Assembly (NCBI GenBank): GCA_021927905.1
Contig: BLLK01000046.1
Span: 1,054,001-1,118,000 of the forward strand
Direction of reading: 5' to 3'
Length of the DNA stretch: 64,000 nt
DNA from: Chaetoceros tenuissimus
Taxonomy: Eukaryota > Bacillariophyta > Thalassiosirophyceae > Chaetocerotales > Chaetocerotaceae
Shown here piece by piece: positions 9,888 through 21,010 of this stretch. The stretch's first letter is position 1; each line of letters opens with the position of its first letter. The notes beneath the pieces are model-generated. The model did no database searches. It was not told where the DNA came from and saw only the letters and a list, made by a program, of their open reading frames with translations. Position numbers and translations under genes: made by a program.

Positions 9888-11303
9888 TTATTGTAACTTT
9901 CGAATGATACTTTGAAGCTCATCCCAATCTTGCAGCTTGCTCACTTTCACTTCCTTTGGCCATCGAATATTCGGAATATCATCTACACAAGTCACAGGAA
10001 GAAATTTGAACAAATTATCGTCGATAGTTCTGGAAACTTTTCGTATGAACAATGCTCCGCTATCTTTGATGGCTCCCAAATCATAGATACCAAGATAATA
10101 TGGTCCCCATGCTCTTGGAATATCGACATTGACTGCAGACTCTGGCACGTCATATCTTTGTTCCTTGACAACTTCACCAAAGGCGTTTGGCATGTTTTCA
10201 TCCATGCGCTCATATCGAGTAGACTTTATTACATGACCTTGCACTTGCACATAGCCTTCACCATTTGGTTGTGGTAGAGTATTTCTATGTTTTTCGTCAT
10301 GATAAAGTAGACTAGGTATAAACGTTTCATCCGTCATGAGAACTTTTCGATAAATCATTTCTTCTTTGAACCGTGATGCAAGACTGTTGGGATTTTGTAA
10401 CGAGGATACTACATATTTCACAAACTCTGGCTTAAGAAACATCCACTGACTTCCAAAATGAATCTCCACTTCTTCTGTCTTTTCAGCACCGTCATCATCC
10501 ATATACTTTACAATATATTCGCCACCAATCTCGTAGTGCTTTCGTTTATGCCAAACTCGAGGAAAGGTCTTGATACCTGTGGGCAGTAGACCAGTTACAC
10601 ATGGTGATGAAGTTACAAAGTTTGTACCAAACAAAGAGTCCTGTTTGTTTGGATCAAACATGTTGCTAATGATTTGCGGTGTATACACGTTCAAAGAATC
10701 TGCCGATAAATTGATGAAAACATCCCACCGATTAGCATATTTTGAAGAAACTAATTGTTCCATACACCAATGCGTAGGAGCATTCATGCTCCATTGTCCC
10801 CATTCCAAATCAAACTTTTGCTCTACGATGACAGCTGATCCGCATGCATTGCATTCCACATTTATAAATTGATATAGATCACTGTTTTCATATTCTTCTA
10901 ATGGTAATTTCATATCGATATGTATGAATATTATATTCACCGGTGCAGAAATGGACTTGAGCAGATGAACACTTTCGTCTAGAGTCCTTTGATTGTGAAG
11001 AGAAATCAAATAGGCAATCTTTCCTCCTGTTCCATCGTGACGAAAGCAACCGCAATTATCACGTCCTTGAGAACTGGAATGTGTTTTCCTTGTTTGGCTG
11101 TGTCGATATGGTCTCATGTCTAAGAAATAATATCCAATCCTGAGAAGCAGCACAATTACGATGAATTTCAACCAGGTACCAATAGTTGTGTTCTTTGAAC
11201 GTTTCAGTTTATCATATCTTTTTGACTGACTACTTGTTGAATTCACGACTACAGAAAGTTCTTGGTCATCTACATCCACTGTCCTATTTCTTTTCCGTAT
11301 CAT
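9888..11303 (-). CDS. GT14-like glycosyltransferase (core-2/I-branching or xylosyltransferase type)
   Basis: Type II Golgi membrane glycosyltransferase, 471 aa. A cytoplasmic basic N-terminus is followed by a signal anchor at about residues 42-62 (WLKFIVIVLLLRIGYYFL), then the lumenal catalytic domain. Features of the Branch family (CAZy GT14): KIAYLISLHNQ and IIFIHIDMK at the start, the ...WGQWSM... segment, DVFINLSADSLNV, GSQWMFLKPEFVKYV, and the DETFIPSLL acidic motif. The family adds GlcNAc or xylose from a UDP-sugar to glycans or proteoglycans; which sugar is used here cannot be told. Divergently transcribed from the lipase gene, sharing a 378-bp interval. Confidence 0.8.
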   Translation of the reverse strand: MIRKRNRTVDVDDQELSVVVNSTSSQSKRYDKLKRSKNTTIGTWLKFIVIVLLLRIGYYFLDMRPYRHSQTRKTHSSSQGRDNCGCFRHDGTGGKIAYLISLHNQRTLDESVHLLKSISAPVNIIFIHIDMKLPLEEYENSDLYQFINVECNACGSAVIVEQKFDLEWGQWSMNAPTHWCMEQLVSSKYANRWDVFINLSADSLNVYTPQIISNMFDPNKQDSLFGTNFVTSSPCVTGLLPTGIKTFPRVWHKRKHYEIGGEYIVKYMDDDGAEKTEEVEIHFGSQWMFLKPEFVKYVVSSLQNPNSLASRFKEEMIYRKVLMTDETFIPSLLYHDEKHRNTLPQPNGEGYVQVQGHVIKSTRYERMDENMPNAFGEVVKEQRYDVPESAVNVDIPRAWGPYYLGIYDLGAIKDSGALFIRKVSRTIDDNLFKFLPVTCVDDIPNIRWPKEVKVSKLQDWDELQSIIRKLQ

Positions 11304-11681
11304 TCTCTAGATTTATTTGGGTGCTTAGACTTTTGCATAAGCCATTCGATGATCAAGAATAGTTACTAATATTGAAGGAGAATAGGAAAGTTTCATCTAC
11401 CACCTCTGTGGTTCATTTTCCCAATGACGCATTGAGTAAAGAACTCTAAATTAGCGTTATTGACAGATTAGATTCGGAGAATCATCCTTTTTGGGACGAC
11501 ACATCATCCGACTCACATTTTCTCTTCTCATCACCACATCTTTTTTGAAGAAGCGAGACCTTCCTCTTGATGTTATTGCTGATGTACAATCCAACTCACT
11601 CTATCATTTGGGTTGTACAAAACCATATTTATATACGTCGTTGGCCCTCGCCTATTGTGAAGCTTAGCTAGACTATCGAAA
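11304..11681. promoter_or_regulatory. Divergent promoter region, GT14 gene / lipase gene
   Basis: 378 bp between two divergent start codons, so both promoters lie here. Apart from AT-rich tracts and a possible CCAAT-type CCAATGA at about 11421, no clear element was seen. Confidence 0.35.
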
Positions 11682-12932
11682 ATGCGTGCAGCCAAAAACA
11701 TTTCCATTTTATGTCGGCAAAGTCGGAGAATCTGCAACAAAGATTCCTTTTCTAAAAAGAGATGGAATTCCAATACTACAAATGCAACAGACGAGAAAGC
11801 ATCAAAGAAAACATCTAAATTCTTCATGGCTACTGCAGGAGTTGTAGGTATCGCAAGCGGTTCATCCGTCTATACACGACAAGTGAGAGATGCCAAATTA
11901 GATGAAGTACCTTTGGCAAGTGAATGCGGACGCTTTACTTTGGAAGATGAAGTGAGTCATTCTGAACAAGAAGAGGAAAGTAATCCAAAATCCATCACTA
12001 TGAGAAGTTTAAAAGAATTGGATATGAGAGTTCAAAGGACTGGTCTCATGGGAAAATCTGTGCCTGGTTCCAAGTCTGTCAAGGAAGAATTGCAAGAGAT
12101 TCGAAAATGGCATCAAGATCGCAATTTTCAAGGTGGAGTTGTTTTACGAGAACTGACTGTACCTCTGTTTGGGTCAAAGTCCAATACTGCATTTCATACA
12201 TATAAGGAAAAAGAAAAGGAAGAGGTCAAATCATTTACAAAAGATCATCTGTCACAACGAGAATGTTATTATCTTTATTATGAAATCAAGCCAAATGGAC
12301 ATAATCACTATTGTTTATTCTGCCGGGGGACAACCATGTTTGAAGATGTCAAGACATGTTTAGATTCTAAACTTGAGTATGATGATGAGTTGGGTATTCA
12401 CTTGCATAGGGGATTTAAAGATCATGCACAAAGGCTAGCGGATGATGTTGAACCTTTATTGGGAGGAACCAAGAATAATGATCGGGCGACCATTGAAGTA
12501 TCTGGGCACTCACTTGGAGGAGCAGTCGCATTTATTGTTGCTATGAAATTGATCAAGAGAGGCTACAATGTCAAATCTGTTCTTTCAGTAGCAGGTGCAC
12601 GTTATTGTGCAGAGGAAGATGTTCAAAAAGCAAAGGCATATTTACCCAAAGATTCCTTGAGGATCGAGGACGACCTTGATTGTGTTCCATTCTTACCGCC
12701 TTGGGCAGTATCTTTAGGTGATAGACTATGGATAACAAACATAGGTAATAGACCGTCTGTGAAGTTCATTGCCTTTGATGAACACGATCAACATTTGGAG
12801 TGGACTGATGATGTTTTTACAAATCTTCGATTACCGGAGGCACTAATGAAGCAAAGTGAAACTCATCGGATTCGTTCGTATCTCGATAAACTGAGTACAA
12901 TACAGAATGACTTGCAAGGTTCTGAGAATTAA
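11682..12932 (+). CDS. Class 3 (fungal-type) lipase, probably organelle-targeted
   Basis: Alpha/beta-hydrolase of the class 3 lipase family, 416 aa, hydrolysing acylglycerols or galacto/phospholipids. The nucleophile elbow is GHSLGG with Ser277; the family's upstream FCRGTT (oxyanion) motif is present; Asp333 (DLDCVPFLPP) and His368 or His371 (FDEHDQH) are good candidates for the rest of the triad. The first 45 residues are rich in Arg, Lys, Ser and Asn with no acids early, resembling a mitochondrial presequence, followed by a mildly hydrophobic stretch at about 48-62 that could be a membrane anchor. No introns. The native substrate and compartment are inference. Confidence 0.8.
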   Translation: MRAAKNISILCRQSRRICNKDSFSKKRWNSNTTNATDEKASKKTSKFFMATAGVVGIASGSSVYTRQVRDAKLDEVPLASECGRFTLEDEVSHSEQEEESNPKSITMRSLKELDMRVQRTGLMGKSVPGSKSVKEELQEIRKWHQDRNFQGGVVLRELTVPLFGSKSNTAFHTYKEKEKEEVKSFTKDHLSQRECYYLYYEIKPNGHNHYCLFCRGTTMFEDVKTCLDSKLEYDDELGIHLHRGFKDHAQRLADDVEPLLGGTKNNDRATIEVSGHSLGGAVAFIVAMKLIKRGYNVKSVLSVAGARYCAEEDVQKAKAYLPKDSLRIEDDLDCVPFLPPWAVSLGDRLWITNIGNRPSVKFIAFDEHDQHLEWTDDVFTNLRLPEALMKQSETHRIRSYLDKLSTIQNDLQGSEN

Positions 12933-13173
12933 ATAAAAAGCATTAGTGTATGCATGCCTTCACTTTTTGAAAAAGTGTCATTGGATATGAAGTAATTTGA
13001 CTTTGAATTTACTTTTACAAGTGTGACAACAATCCCATACTAAGAACAACTCTCATGATTGAAACCCCTCTAAACATCTTGATTCATTTTTTCTGTATGA
13101 AACTTGTCTGAGTGCACAATTTGGTGCGGTATGTCTCGAACAATCGTACTTTCCTCAAACACATCAGAAAGCT

Positions 13174-15077
13174 TTACATATCGGTTGAAGCATTGTATTT
13201 ATCTTCCCCTTCATTTTCTACAAGGTCTGGTGACGGTGTTCCATCCTTTTGTAGAGTCTTCGCCACGTCTGGATTATCTCTCACAGAATCATACACTTCA
13301 CCTACCCACCCCTCCATTTCGCGCACAAATTCTTGTTTCTGAAGCGATGACATGGTTTTTGTGATTTCTCTTATCTCCATATCCTCCATTGCTTTTTCAA
13401 TTGCCATCATTCTTTGATATTGGTACCCATAAGCACCCTTATATCCGATCTCTTTTGGAAATTGACAGAAACTCAACCATTGATACTCCGCAAATTTGTT
13501 CAAAACCAATACAACGTTTTGATTTGTTTTTACAGATTCTATTTCTGCATCTTTCATCGTTTTCATGATAGAAGAGCTGGCAAGAGAACCATACCTCCTG
13601 AAAAACCAGTGATTAGGATCCTACATAGTATTTATTGATACAATGAATGACGTTTGAGATTCTTTTCTGAAACATTATCAATTGAAAACATTCATACTGA
13701 CCTTATTCTCTTCTACATTCCTAAAAATACTAGCCGGTAGTATCTCAAACTCAGGTGGGTTGCGTAATGCTGGGGGCACTTGCCCGGAAATACTCGTGAA
13801 ATCTAAGTCTAGTACAAACTCGGTTGATTTAAGACCAGTCTCTAAGCATTTATTTCTCAATCTTTCGGCAACTAAGAATCGATGTTCAGCAAGAAAGTTT
13901 TCAAAAACTTCGTTCAAATTCTTGAATTTCACGGTTTGATATAGTCGACAGATCCCCTTATGCTCCTTCCAATCTGCTTTTTGACACTCATGGGAGCAAT
14001 CTGTTTGGCAATATAATGTTAGATGCAATTAGTCATTTGGTGCAGTACATTGTAACAGTTACTTTTTGTGCTTTACTTACATGCAGCAAATTTGCAGTTA
14101 CTACAAACAAGTAATTCTTTTTTAATGTTTCCCTTCCCACATTTTGTACAAAAAGTTTTTACTTTGGATACAACCGTTTCGATTGAATCGAGAGAACTCA
14201 TGTCACAGAATTTTTTGAGAGAAACCAAATGCTCCATCACAAACTCATTTTCTTTACATGGTTGTAGTCTGCCTTCAAGGATGTCTAGGAGTGCTTCGCG
14301 ATTTGACGATCCCTCTTTGAATATTTTCCGTGAACTGATGGTTCTAGTTCCCAATTGACCGAAGAAAATAAGAATCTGCTCATTCTGGATGTCTTTGTGA
14401 CTGTGATCATTATATATGACCCAAGGTAGGTGGATATGACGCAGTACCTGCTCCAAAATATTGGATTTTTCAATGATTGAAAGTGCATCGATATCATTGT
14501 AGTCCTCATGTAGGTCAAAGTTCATGAAAAACTGAACCATAGCACGACATAAGGCATACCCCACACCGCTATCTGGAGGAGGTGCCTTCTTTGCATTTTT
14601 TACTGCACTTGCCAGAGATTTCAAGAAGTCCCTGATGATATCAATGCTTCCATTTGACACAAAAGAAATAACCAACAAATCCATAGGATAAGGTAGCAAA
14701 TCATCAGTAATCTTCACGCCCCTATTATCCCTCGAGATTGACAGCTTCACTACTGACACGAGGTGGTTTAGAATTATCCGCAGCTCTATTTCAGTCACGG
14801 CTTCTTTCAGTAAATCCTTTGAAGCATTGGCACATAAGGTACACATTTCCATGTACAACCTGATCAGACTGTCCTTCCACCATTCCTTTGGATCTCGTTT
14901 ATAGCGAGCATCTTTCTTCATGAGACGTTTGTGCTCGATGAAATGTTTAGAATCATTATGAATCAGTTGATTGATGGTAACTAGAGCATTACGGCTGAAT
15001 GGAGGCTTGCCATCATCTCGCATTTGTCGGAGGAATTCGTCGGCTCCTTCTTGTGTACAATAGATACATTTGGGCAT
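13174..15077 (-). CDS. MYND zinc-finger protein, array copy A
   Basis: Exons 15077-14081, 14000-13702 and 13620-13174 (introns 80 and 81 bp) join in frame to 580 aa. An N-terminal helical domain of about 310 residues is followed by a MYND finger (CTKCGK ... VCSNCK, then after splicing YCSHECQ ... HKGIC), then a conserved Pro-rich linker (VPPALRNPPEFEI) and a C-terminal domain starting DPNHWFF. MYND fingers bind proline-rich peptides in partner proteins; the partner is unknown. The start is odd: the region homologous to copy B's N-terminus lies in another frame just upstream (from 15145), because 4 bases (TTGT) are inserted near 15057-15064. An ATG at 15077, created in the shifted frame, gives MPKCIYCTQEGADEF and rescues the gene. 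Confidence 0.8.
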
Positions 15078-15235
15078 GCCCTATCAATAGCGTTCCTAGT
15101 TTGGACTGCAGGAAATTTCATATTTTTAGGGATAGAGTTCTGCATTGTGTATTTCGTAAAGAAATCACTGGAGAGTGGAATAGTGATAGCTTGGTTGTAT
15201 TCATTTTGATGCATTTGAGAGATGTGATAGATGAT

Positions 15236-15300
15236 ATCTTTTTCTTTCAGTTCATCAAAAAAGATGAGAGGGAGAAGAAGAGATGGAAAAGAGGACCAAT
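15236..15300 (-). promoter_or_regulatory. Shared upstream module of copy A
   Basis: Plus-strand TCAAAAAAGATGAGAGGGAG followed by a purine tract and GAGGACCAAT, 160-220 bp before the copy A start. Read in the gene's direction it is ATTGGTCCTC, a pyrimidine tract, then CATCTTTTTT. The same module precedes every copy. Confidence 0.55.
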
Positions 15301-15771
15301 CATGTCATAGACATGACGTTGACTTCATTGACAGCAGTCAATTTATAAAAAATCATTTCGATTTCCTTTTTTGAAAGTTCCGAGATTAACTTTTACTTTG
15401 ATATTAGAGAGCCTCCGAATGACTTGCACAATAAATAAATAGAATGTTTCATTTTATAAAAATATTGATTGTTCTCGAAAAAGTCATTATGAAAAGGATC
15501 AGGTAATACACATAGTATTCTTGAGTTACCATACTTTTTAAAAAAATGTCATGTTGGATATCAAGTAATTTTGAATTGAATTTTACGAGTATACAATACT
15601 ATTCCCGTTCCTAATTCACTAATGCGCAGTTATTACGATGAAGACTCCTCCAAGCACCTTGGTTCATTTTTTTATGTGCGAATCCTTTCTGAACGAACTA
15701 TCTGGTATAATTCGACTCGTACTCAAACTAGACTCTCCCAAATATGTATATAGAATACGTAATGCCCATAT

Positions 15772-17698
15772 TTATCTTTCATCCTCTTGAGCTTCCATAT
15801 TCAGTTTTCCCATAAGGTCAAGCATTGCACTTAACCCATTTTCCATACTATTCAGTACAAAGCTTTTCTTCGACTGTGGGAGAGCCTTCCATTCTGTGCA
15901 GTTCTCCACCGTTTTATTGAATTCATCTGTCCTTTTTCGAATTATATTTATTTTTTTCATTTCAAATTCATCATGCAAATCAATCGGGCATCCGCTCAAA
16001 AAATGGTGTTCAGCAAAGTTGTGAAGAAGGAGTACAACGCCTTTACCCAATTTGGAATACTCTTTTTGCTTAGAATCTGCGTCTTTCCTTATTCTAACGA
16101 TATCAGAGTCCGAATATATTGTCGTGCCATTGCCCTTGTCTCTGAAGAACCAATGATTAGGAGGAGCCTAGATAACACTTTTGAGATAATTGCTTCGAAG
16201 TATGAAATGATAAAGTCAATTGTAGTTGCAAATGTGATTCTCACCTTGTCTTCTTCTCGATTCCAAAAAATACTAGCCGGTAGTACCTCAAATTCAGGAG
16301 GATTACGCAATGCTGGTGGCACCTCACCAGATATAGTTGTAAAATCCAGGTCAATTATGAGCTGGCTTGATTCAAGACCAGTCTCTAAGCACTTACTTCT
16401 TACTCTTTCGGCAAGTAGACTTTGATGTTCACAGTGAAAGTTTTGGGCAACTTCAGATAAATTCTTGAATTTGATGCTTTTATATAGTCCACACCATTCC
16501 TTGTGTACCTTCCAACCTGCCTTTTGACATTCTCGAGAACAGTCTAGACAAAGAAACGTGAGATCAACATGGTTTTACGCATGATTGCAAACGAAATAGT
16601 AAAAGGCGCAGGAGGAGCTAACTTACATTGAACACCTTTACAATCTCCGCAAGAGAGGAATTTCCTATCACTATCACTACCCATCTTACCACAATGTTCA
16701 CATCTGCCTCCCGATCTGTCATACGTATCTGAAAACTTTGCGTCAAATGTACCAAGAGAACCCATATCTCTGAATTTTTTCAATGTCTGTAATAGCTCCA
16801 ACGCATGTTCATTCTGTTGGCATGGTCGAATACGACCTTCAAGTATATCAAGAAGGACTTGACGGCAACGAGATCCTTCTCTGAATATTTTGCGCAGACT
16901 AACGGTAGAAGTCGCCAATGAACTAAGAAAAGTTCGAAGCTTTACCATGTGTTCTTTGTCATCGTAGACACCATGAGTCCAAGGTAGATGAATATGACGC
17001 AGTACTTGTTCCAATATTCCAGATTCATAGATGAATGAAAACCCTTCTGCTTCATTTCGCTTTTGTAGAGCGACATGGAAAAAACATTCCACCATATAAT
17101 AACTCAAGACGTGGCCAACACCGCTATCTAGAGAAGGCGATACCTTGTTTCTTTTCATTGTTGAAGCTACAGATTTCAAGAAGTCCTTAATCATCTCGTC
17201 ACAGGCTTTCAGGTCAAAAGCTAGGTTCAAGTAGAATTTTGTACTAATGAGTATTCCTTCAGTAATCTTCACTCCCCTATTATCCCTCGAGATTGAAAGC
17301 TTCATTAAAGACACTAGATGATTGAGAATCATGCGCAGCTCTATGTCAGTCACGGCTTCTTTCAGTAAGTCCTTTGAAGCAAAGGCACTTATGGTACTCA
17401 TGGTATGATACAATCCGATGAGACTATTCTTCCACCATCCATTTGGATCTCGTGCGTAGTCCGCATCATTTTTCATGAGACTCTTGTGATCGATAAAATC
17501 TTTAGGTTGATTATGAATCCGTTGATTGATGGTAACTAGAGCATCTCGACTGAAAGGCGGTTTACCGTCATTGCGCATCTGGCGGAGGTATTCATCGGCT
17601 CCTTCTTGTGTAGACACAGTTAGGAATTCCCTGTCAAGCGCGGTCCTAGTTTTGACTGCAGGTAGTTTCATGTTTTGAGGGATAGGAAAGTTTTGCAT
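15772..17698 (-). CDS. MYND zinc-finger protein, array copy B
   Basis: Exons 17698-16627, 16543-16245 and 16167-15772 (introns 83 and 77 bp) give 588 aa. Start: the ATG at 17698 (MQNFPIPQ) is the first in frame; the ATG at 17671 (MKLPAVKT) aligns best with the start of copies C-H. Domain order as in the other copies: helical domain with TQEGADEYLRQMRNDGKPPF and GVKITEG, MYND finger (CEHCGK ... SCGDCK | YCSRECQ ... HKEWC), linker VPPALRNPPEFEVLPASIFW, and a shorter C-terminal domain (APPNHWFFRDKG...). Closest to copy A. Its upstream DNA is not A-like but almost identical to that of copy F (separate entry). Confidence 0.82.
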
Positions 17699-17761
17699 TT
17701 TATTTCGTATGGATCTATCGTACACTATTCGAAACTAGTTTGTATTATTGTATTCAACTTC

Positions 17762-17957
17762 AAATCTTTTCTTTTCATCGAAGTATCGGAGTTGAAGTTC
17801 TACGAAAAAGATGAGAGAGGGAGAAGAAGAAGGGGAAAGAGGACCAAGATGATGTCAGCAAGAAGTTTGACTTCTTGCAAATCTATGCGTAGGTATTATA
17901 CGTACGTCATTGTTCCTTTTGGAAAAAAATTATGAAAGATTCCATGATACTGAATGT
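17762..17957 (-). promoter_or_regulatory. Upstream region of copy B, near-identical to that of copy F
   Basis: This 196 bp matches 28052-28239 upstream of copy F almost base for base: B has 5 extra bases near 17781 and a short difference around 17885-17900; the rest is identical, including the purine tract, the GAGGACCAAGATGATGTC core and the final TTCCATGATACTGAATGT. The B and F coding regions are far more diverged than this, so the upstream DNA was copied recently. Confidence 0.75.
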
Positions 17958-17980
17958 ATTTTTCGATTTTTGTTTCTTTT

Positions 17981-18034
17981 CGGATCATCGGAAAAAGGGA
18001 GAAAAAGGGAGGAAAGAGGACCAATGACTCCTTC
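17981..18034 (-). promoter_or_regulatory. Second, orphan upstream module between copies B and C
   Basis: GGATCATCGGAAAAAGGGAG, a purine tract and GAGGACCAATGACTCC: a further copy of the array's upstream module, 283 bp from the B start and beyond the F-like segment. The DNA between it and copy C's stop resembles the C-D interval. It is probably B's older promoter, now displaced. Confidence 0.5.
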
Positions 18035-18357
18035 TATTGACAATCAATCAAATATTGAAAATTTCATTTTTAAATTTCCTTTTTAGTTCTGTGATGTATC
18101 TTGATGTAATACTTAGATATTTTCAAGATGACTGTAACAAATAGATAGATTGTTTCACTTTTACATTGTTTATATTGATAGGAAGGTTTCTGAAAAAGTT
18201 ATTTTGGATATTCCGAAATGAAATGATTATACAAATATTTGTATGCAAGCTCCCGCCACTACTAATTTTCCCTCAATTGTCGAAGTTGCTCTTGATTATC
18301 TATTTCAATTGCCCAAAGGCGAGGTTAGGACAATTTTCTATATTCAAATAGTGTTTC

Positions 18358-20292
18358 CTATCCTATAACTATCTCGCTTAGCGCATCCTCATACGCATCA
18401 AATAGATTACCAAGCTTTTCTTGATAATCTCTGACCCACTCCTCCTTCTCAGATGCAGAGAGGTTTTTCAATTTTCGAAGTTCATTTACTGATAGACTCG
18501 ACAGCATTTGGTCTGAATTCTTTTGGATATACTCCTCTCTTCTTTGTTGATATGACTTGCTCTTTTTTCTCTCTTCCGATTGATTGTAATTTGCTTCCAT
18601 TGTATCCCTCAGTAAACTCGAAGTTACTATTTGTTGCACATCGCTTAGCCTCACGAAAACATATATATTGAAATAATCTGACTTTACTTTCTCAGATCTT
18701 GAGTCGGTTACTTCCCTCACGTTTTTCAAAAATTCTTCAGACCAAAGGGTCGCGCCTCCGCCCAAGTCCTTGAAGAACCAATGATCAGGTGCCTGAATAA
18801 AAGATAACAGAAACGAATCTAAATTGATATTCTTTCATTTCTAAAAATTGTAAATAATTGTAACAAGTGCTCACCTTATCCTTTTCCCGATTCCAGAAAA
18901 TTTCTGCTGGAAACACCTCAAACTCAGGAGGTTTGCGTAGTGCTGGAGGAAGCTTAGGCCAATTATCATTGCAAAAATCCAAGTCAAGTACCACATCATT
19001 TCCATTGTAGATCTTTCTCAATTTCTCGAGCATTTGAGGCTGATTTTCAAGCATGAATTTGAGTGCAATAGCTTCCAAGTTCTTGGTCTTAGCACCCGAT
19101 GTGTACTCTTTGCATCTCCCTTTATGGTCTTTCCAATGAGCAACTTGGCACTCGCGAGAACAATCTTTTCAACATTCAATGATTAGAGGAAATAGAAACA
19201 TATAGAAACGAGTACAAAAGAGTGAGACTTACATCCAAACAATTTGCAGTTTCCGCAAACTAGCAAGTTTCGAGTCTGGTCTACTTCTTTACACATTGCA
19301 CATTCGATTCTCTGTCTCGGTAAATATTTTTCATCTGGGTTGCCCGATGTGAGCCCCATATCCAGAAACTTCTTCAAAGCTTCTAGAATCTCCATCATAT
19401 GTTCATTTTCCGGACATGGCTTGATGCGTCCTTCAAGAACATCAACAAGAGCATCACGAGTAGGGGATCCTGCTTTAAAGATTTTTCCTAGACTGACGGA
19501 AGAGCTGGCAAGAGTAATGAAAAACATACGTACTAGTTCCTCCCTGTTATTGGTAGGAAGAGTCCAAGGAAGATGAATATGGCGTAGTACTTGCTCCAGT
19601 ATCCCGGTCTTGTGCATCATCATAATTGCCTTATCAACAACTTTCATCTTGTTCTTCATACTAAGATCCTTCTTCTTCATAAATATAAGAGTTACAAAGC
19701 ATTCTGTCATGGTGTGGCACAAGAAATACCCAATACCGCTATCATGAGGAAGTGCATCAGTTGATCTTTTTGCAGCACTAGCTAGAGACTTCAAATAGTC
19801 CTGAATTATATCTTGACTGGGATTGAGAGATTCAAATACTTTGATCAAGACAAGTATTGCTTCGTGAAGACATGCCTCGTCAATAATTACACCTTTATTC
19901 TCTCGTGAAATGGCATACTTCAGCAAAGATGCGAAGTGGTTGAAAATGACACGCAGCTCGGTATCGGTGACTACTTCTTGTAGCAAGTCCTTGGAAGCAT
20001 TAGTGAAAATATTTCGCATCTTGGTATAATAGCCATGCAAGGTAATTCTGTCTCTCGCGCCTGCTTCGATATCTTTGGCATGTTCTGTAATCTCAATGAA
20101 CTTGAAGCGCTCTTCTATAGTTCCTCCCGGCTTGTGAATGTACTGGTTGATGCTGATCAAGAATGTCGAGCTGAAAGGCAGCTTTCTAATATGTTTCATT
20201 TGACGGAGGAATTCATTGGCTCCTTCCTCTGTGTTCATACTTAGGCCTCTTTCGGGGGCGGGCTTTGTATCGAGTACTGATTGGTTCTTCAT
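18358..20292 (-). CDS. MYND zinc-finger protein, array copy C
   Basis: Exons 20292-19233, 19164-18875 and 18792-18358 (introns 68 and 82 bp) give 594 aa. The first intron splits a Tyr codon inside the finger: exon 1 ends GGA-T and exon 2 begins AT-TGT, producing the perfect MYND pattern C-x2-C-x10-C-x2-C-x4-YC-x3-C-x7-H-x3-C (CAMCKEVDQTRNLLVCGNCK, then YCSRECQVAHWKDHKGRC). The N-terminal domain (residues 20-320) contains ISRENKGVIIDEACLHEA, DSGIGYFLCHTM and FKAGSPTRDALVDVLEGR, all shared across the array. After the finger come LPPALRKPPEFEVFPAEIFW and the C-terminal APDHWFFKDLGGGAT domain. No signal peptide or membrane helix. Function unknown beyond probable protein-protein contacts through the finger. 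Confidence 0.85.
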
Positions 20293-20440
20293 TTTTTAGC
20301 TAGGTAGACTGATGACTTCGTCACAATAGGGATAGGTTTAGGAAGTGTGGATCGGAAGTACTTACTATGGTACATTCGTATTGCATTGCATTGTGAATCA
20401 TTGATGGACGAGCATCCCTTTTTTGTTTTGCTCTGTCTCT

Positions 20441-20526
20441 CTGTCTACTCAAAATCTTTCCTATTCATCGGAGTTCTTCGAAAAAGATAAAGATGAGAGA
20501 GAGAGGAAAGGGGACCAAAGATGTCA
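20441..20526 (-). promoter_or_regulatory. Shared upstream module of copy C
   Basis: CTGTCTACTCAAAATCTTTC, CATCGGAGTTCTTCG, AAAGATGAGAGAGAG and GGGGACCAAAGATGTC on the plus strand, 150-235 bp before the copy C start. It holds all parts of the common module: the TGTCTACTC-AAAATCTTTCC block, the purine tract and the GGACCAA core. Confidence 0.55.
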
Positions 20527-21010
20527 CATTGACAGTGAAGTTGACTTCATTGACTTTCATCAATTTTTAAATTTCATTTTTTTTAGTTCTGAGATGCAAA
20601 TAGGTATTTCAAATTCAAAGTACACTGAGAAATAAATATTCATATTTTAGGTATGCTATTTCATATATGTGCCACACAAATTCAAAGATTCCTCTAATTC
20701 CTACTAAGAAATCCTCCAAATGACTTTAAAAACAAATAAATAGATAATTCACTTTTATATTGATAGGTAGGTGTCTGAAAAAGTTATTGTGGATACTACG
20801 AACACAAACGTTTCGTAATCAAGTTCTGAATATTCCAAAATAAAATGACTATACAAATATGTGTCTGTTATTGTTGTATCATTACAAGCGCCCGCCACTA
20901 CTACGTTTTTCTCAATTTCTAGCTGTTGATCGAAGTTGCTATATTTACTATCTATTTCAACTGCCCTAAGGCATCATCGATAACAGCAAGATTAGGAAAA
21001 TTTTGTATGT

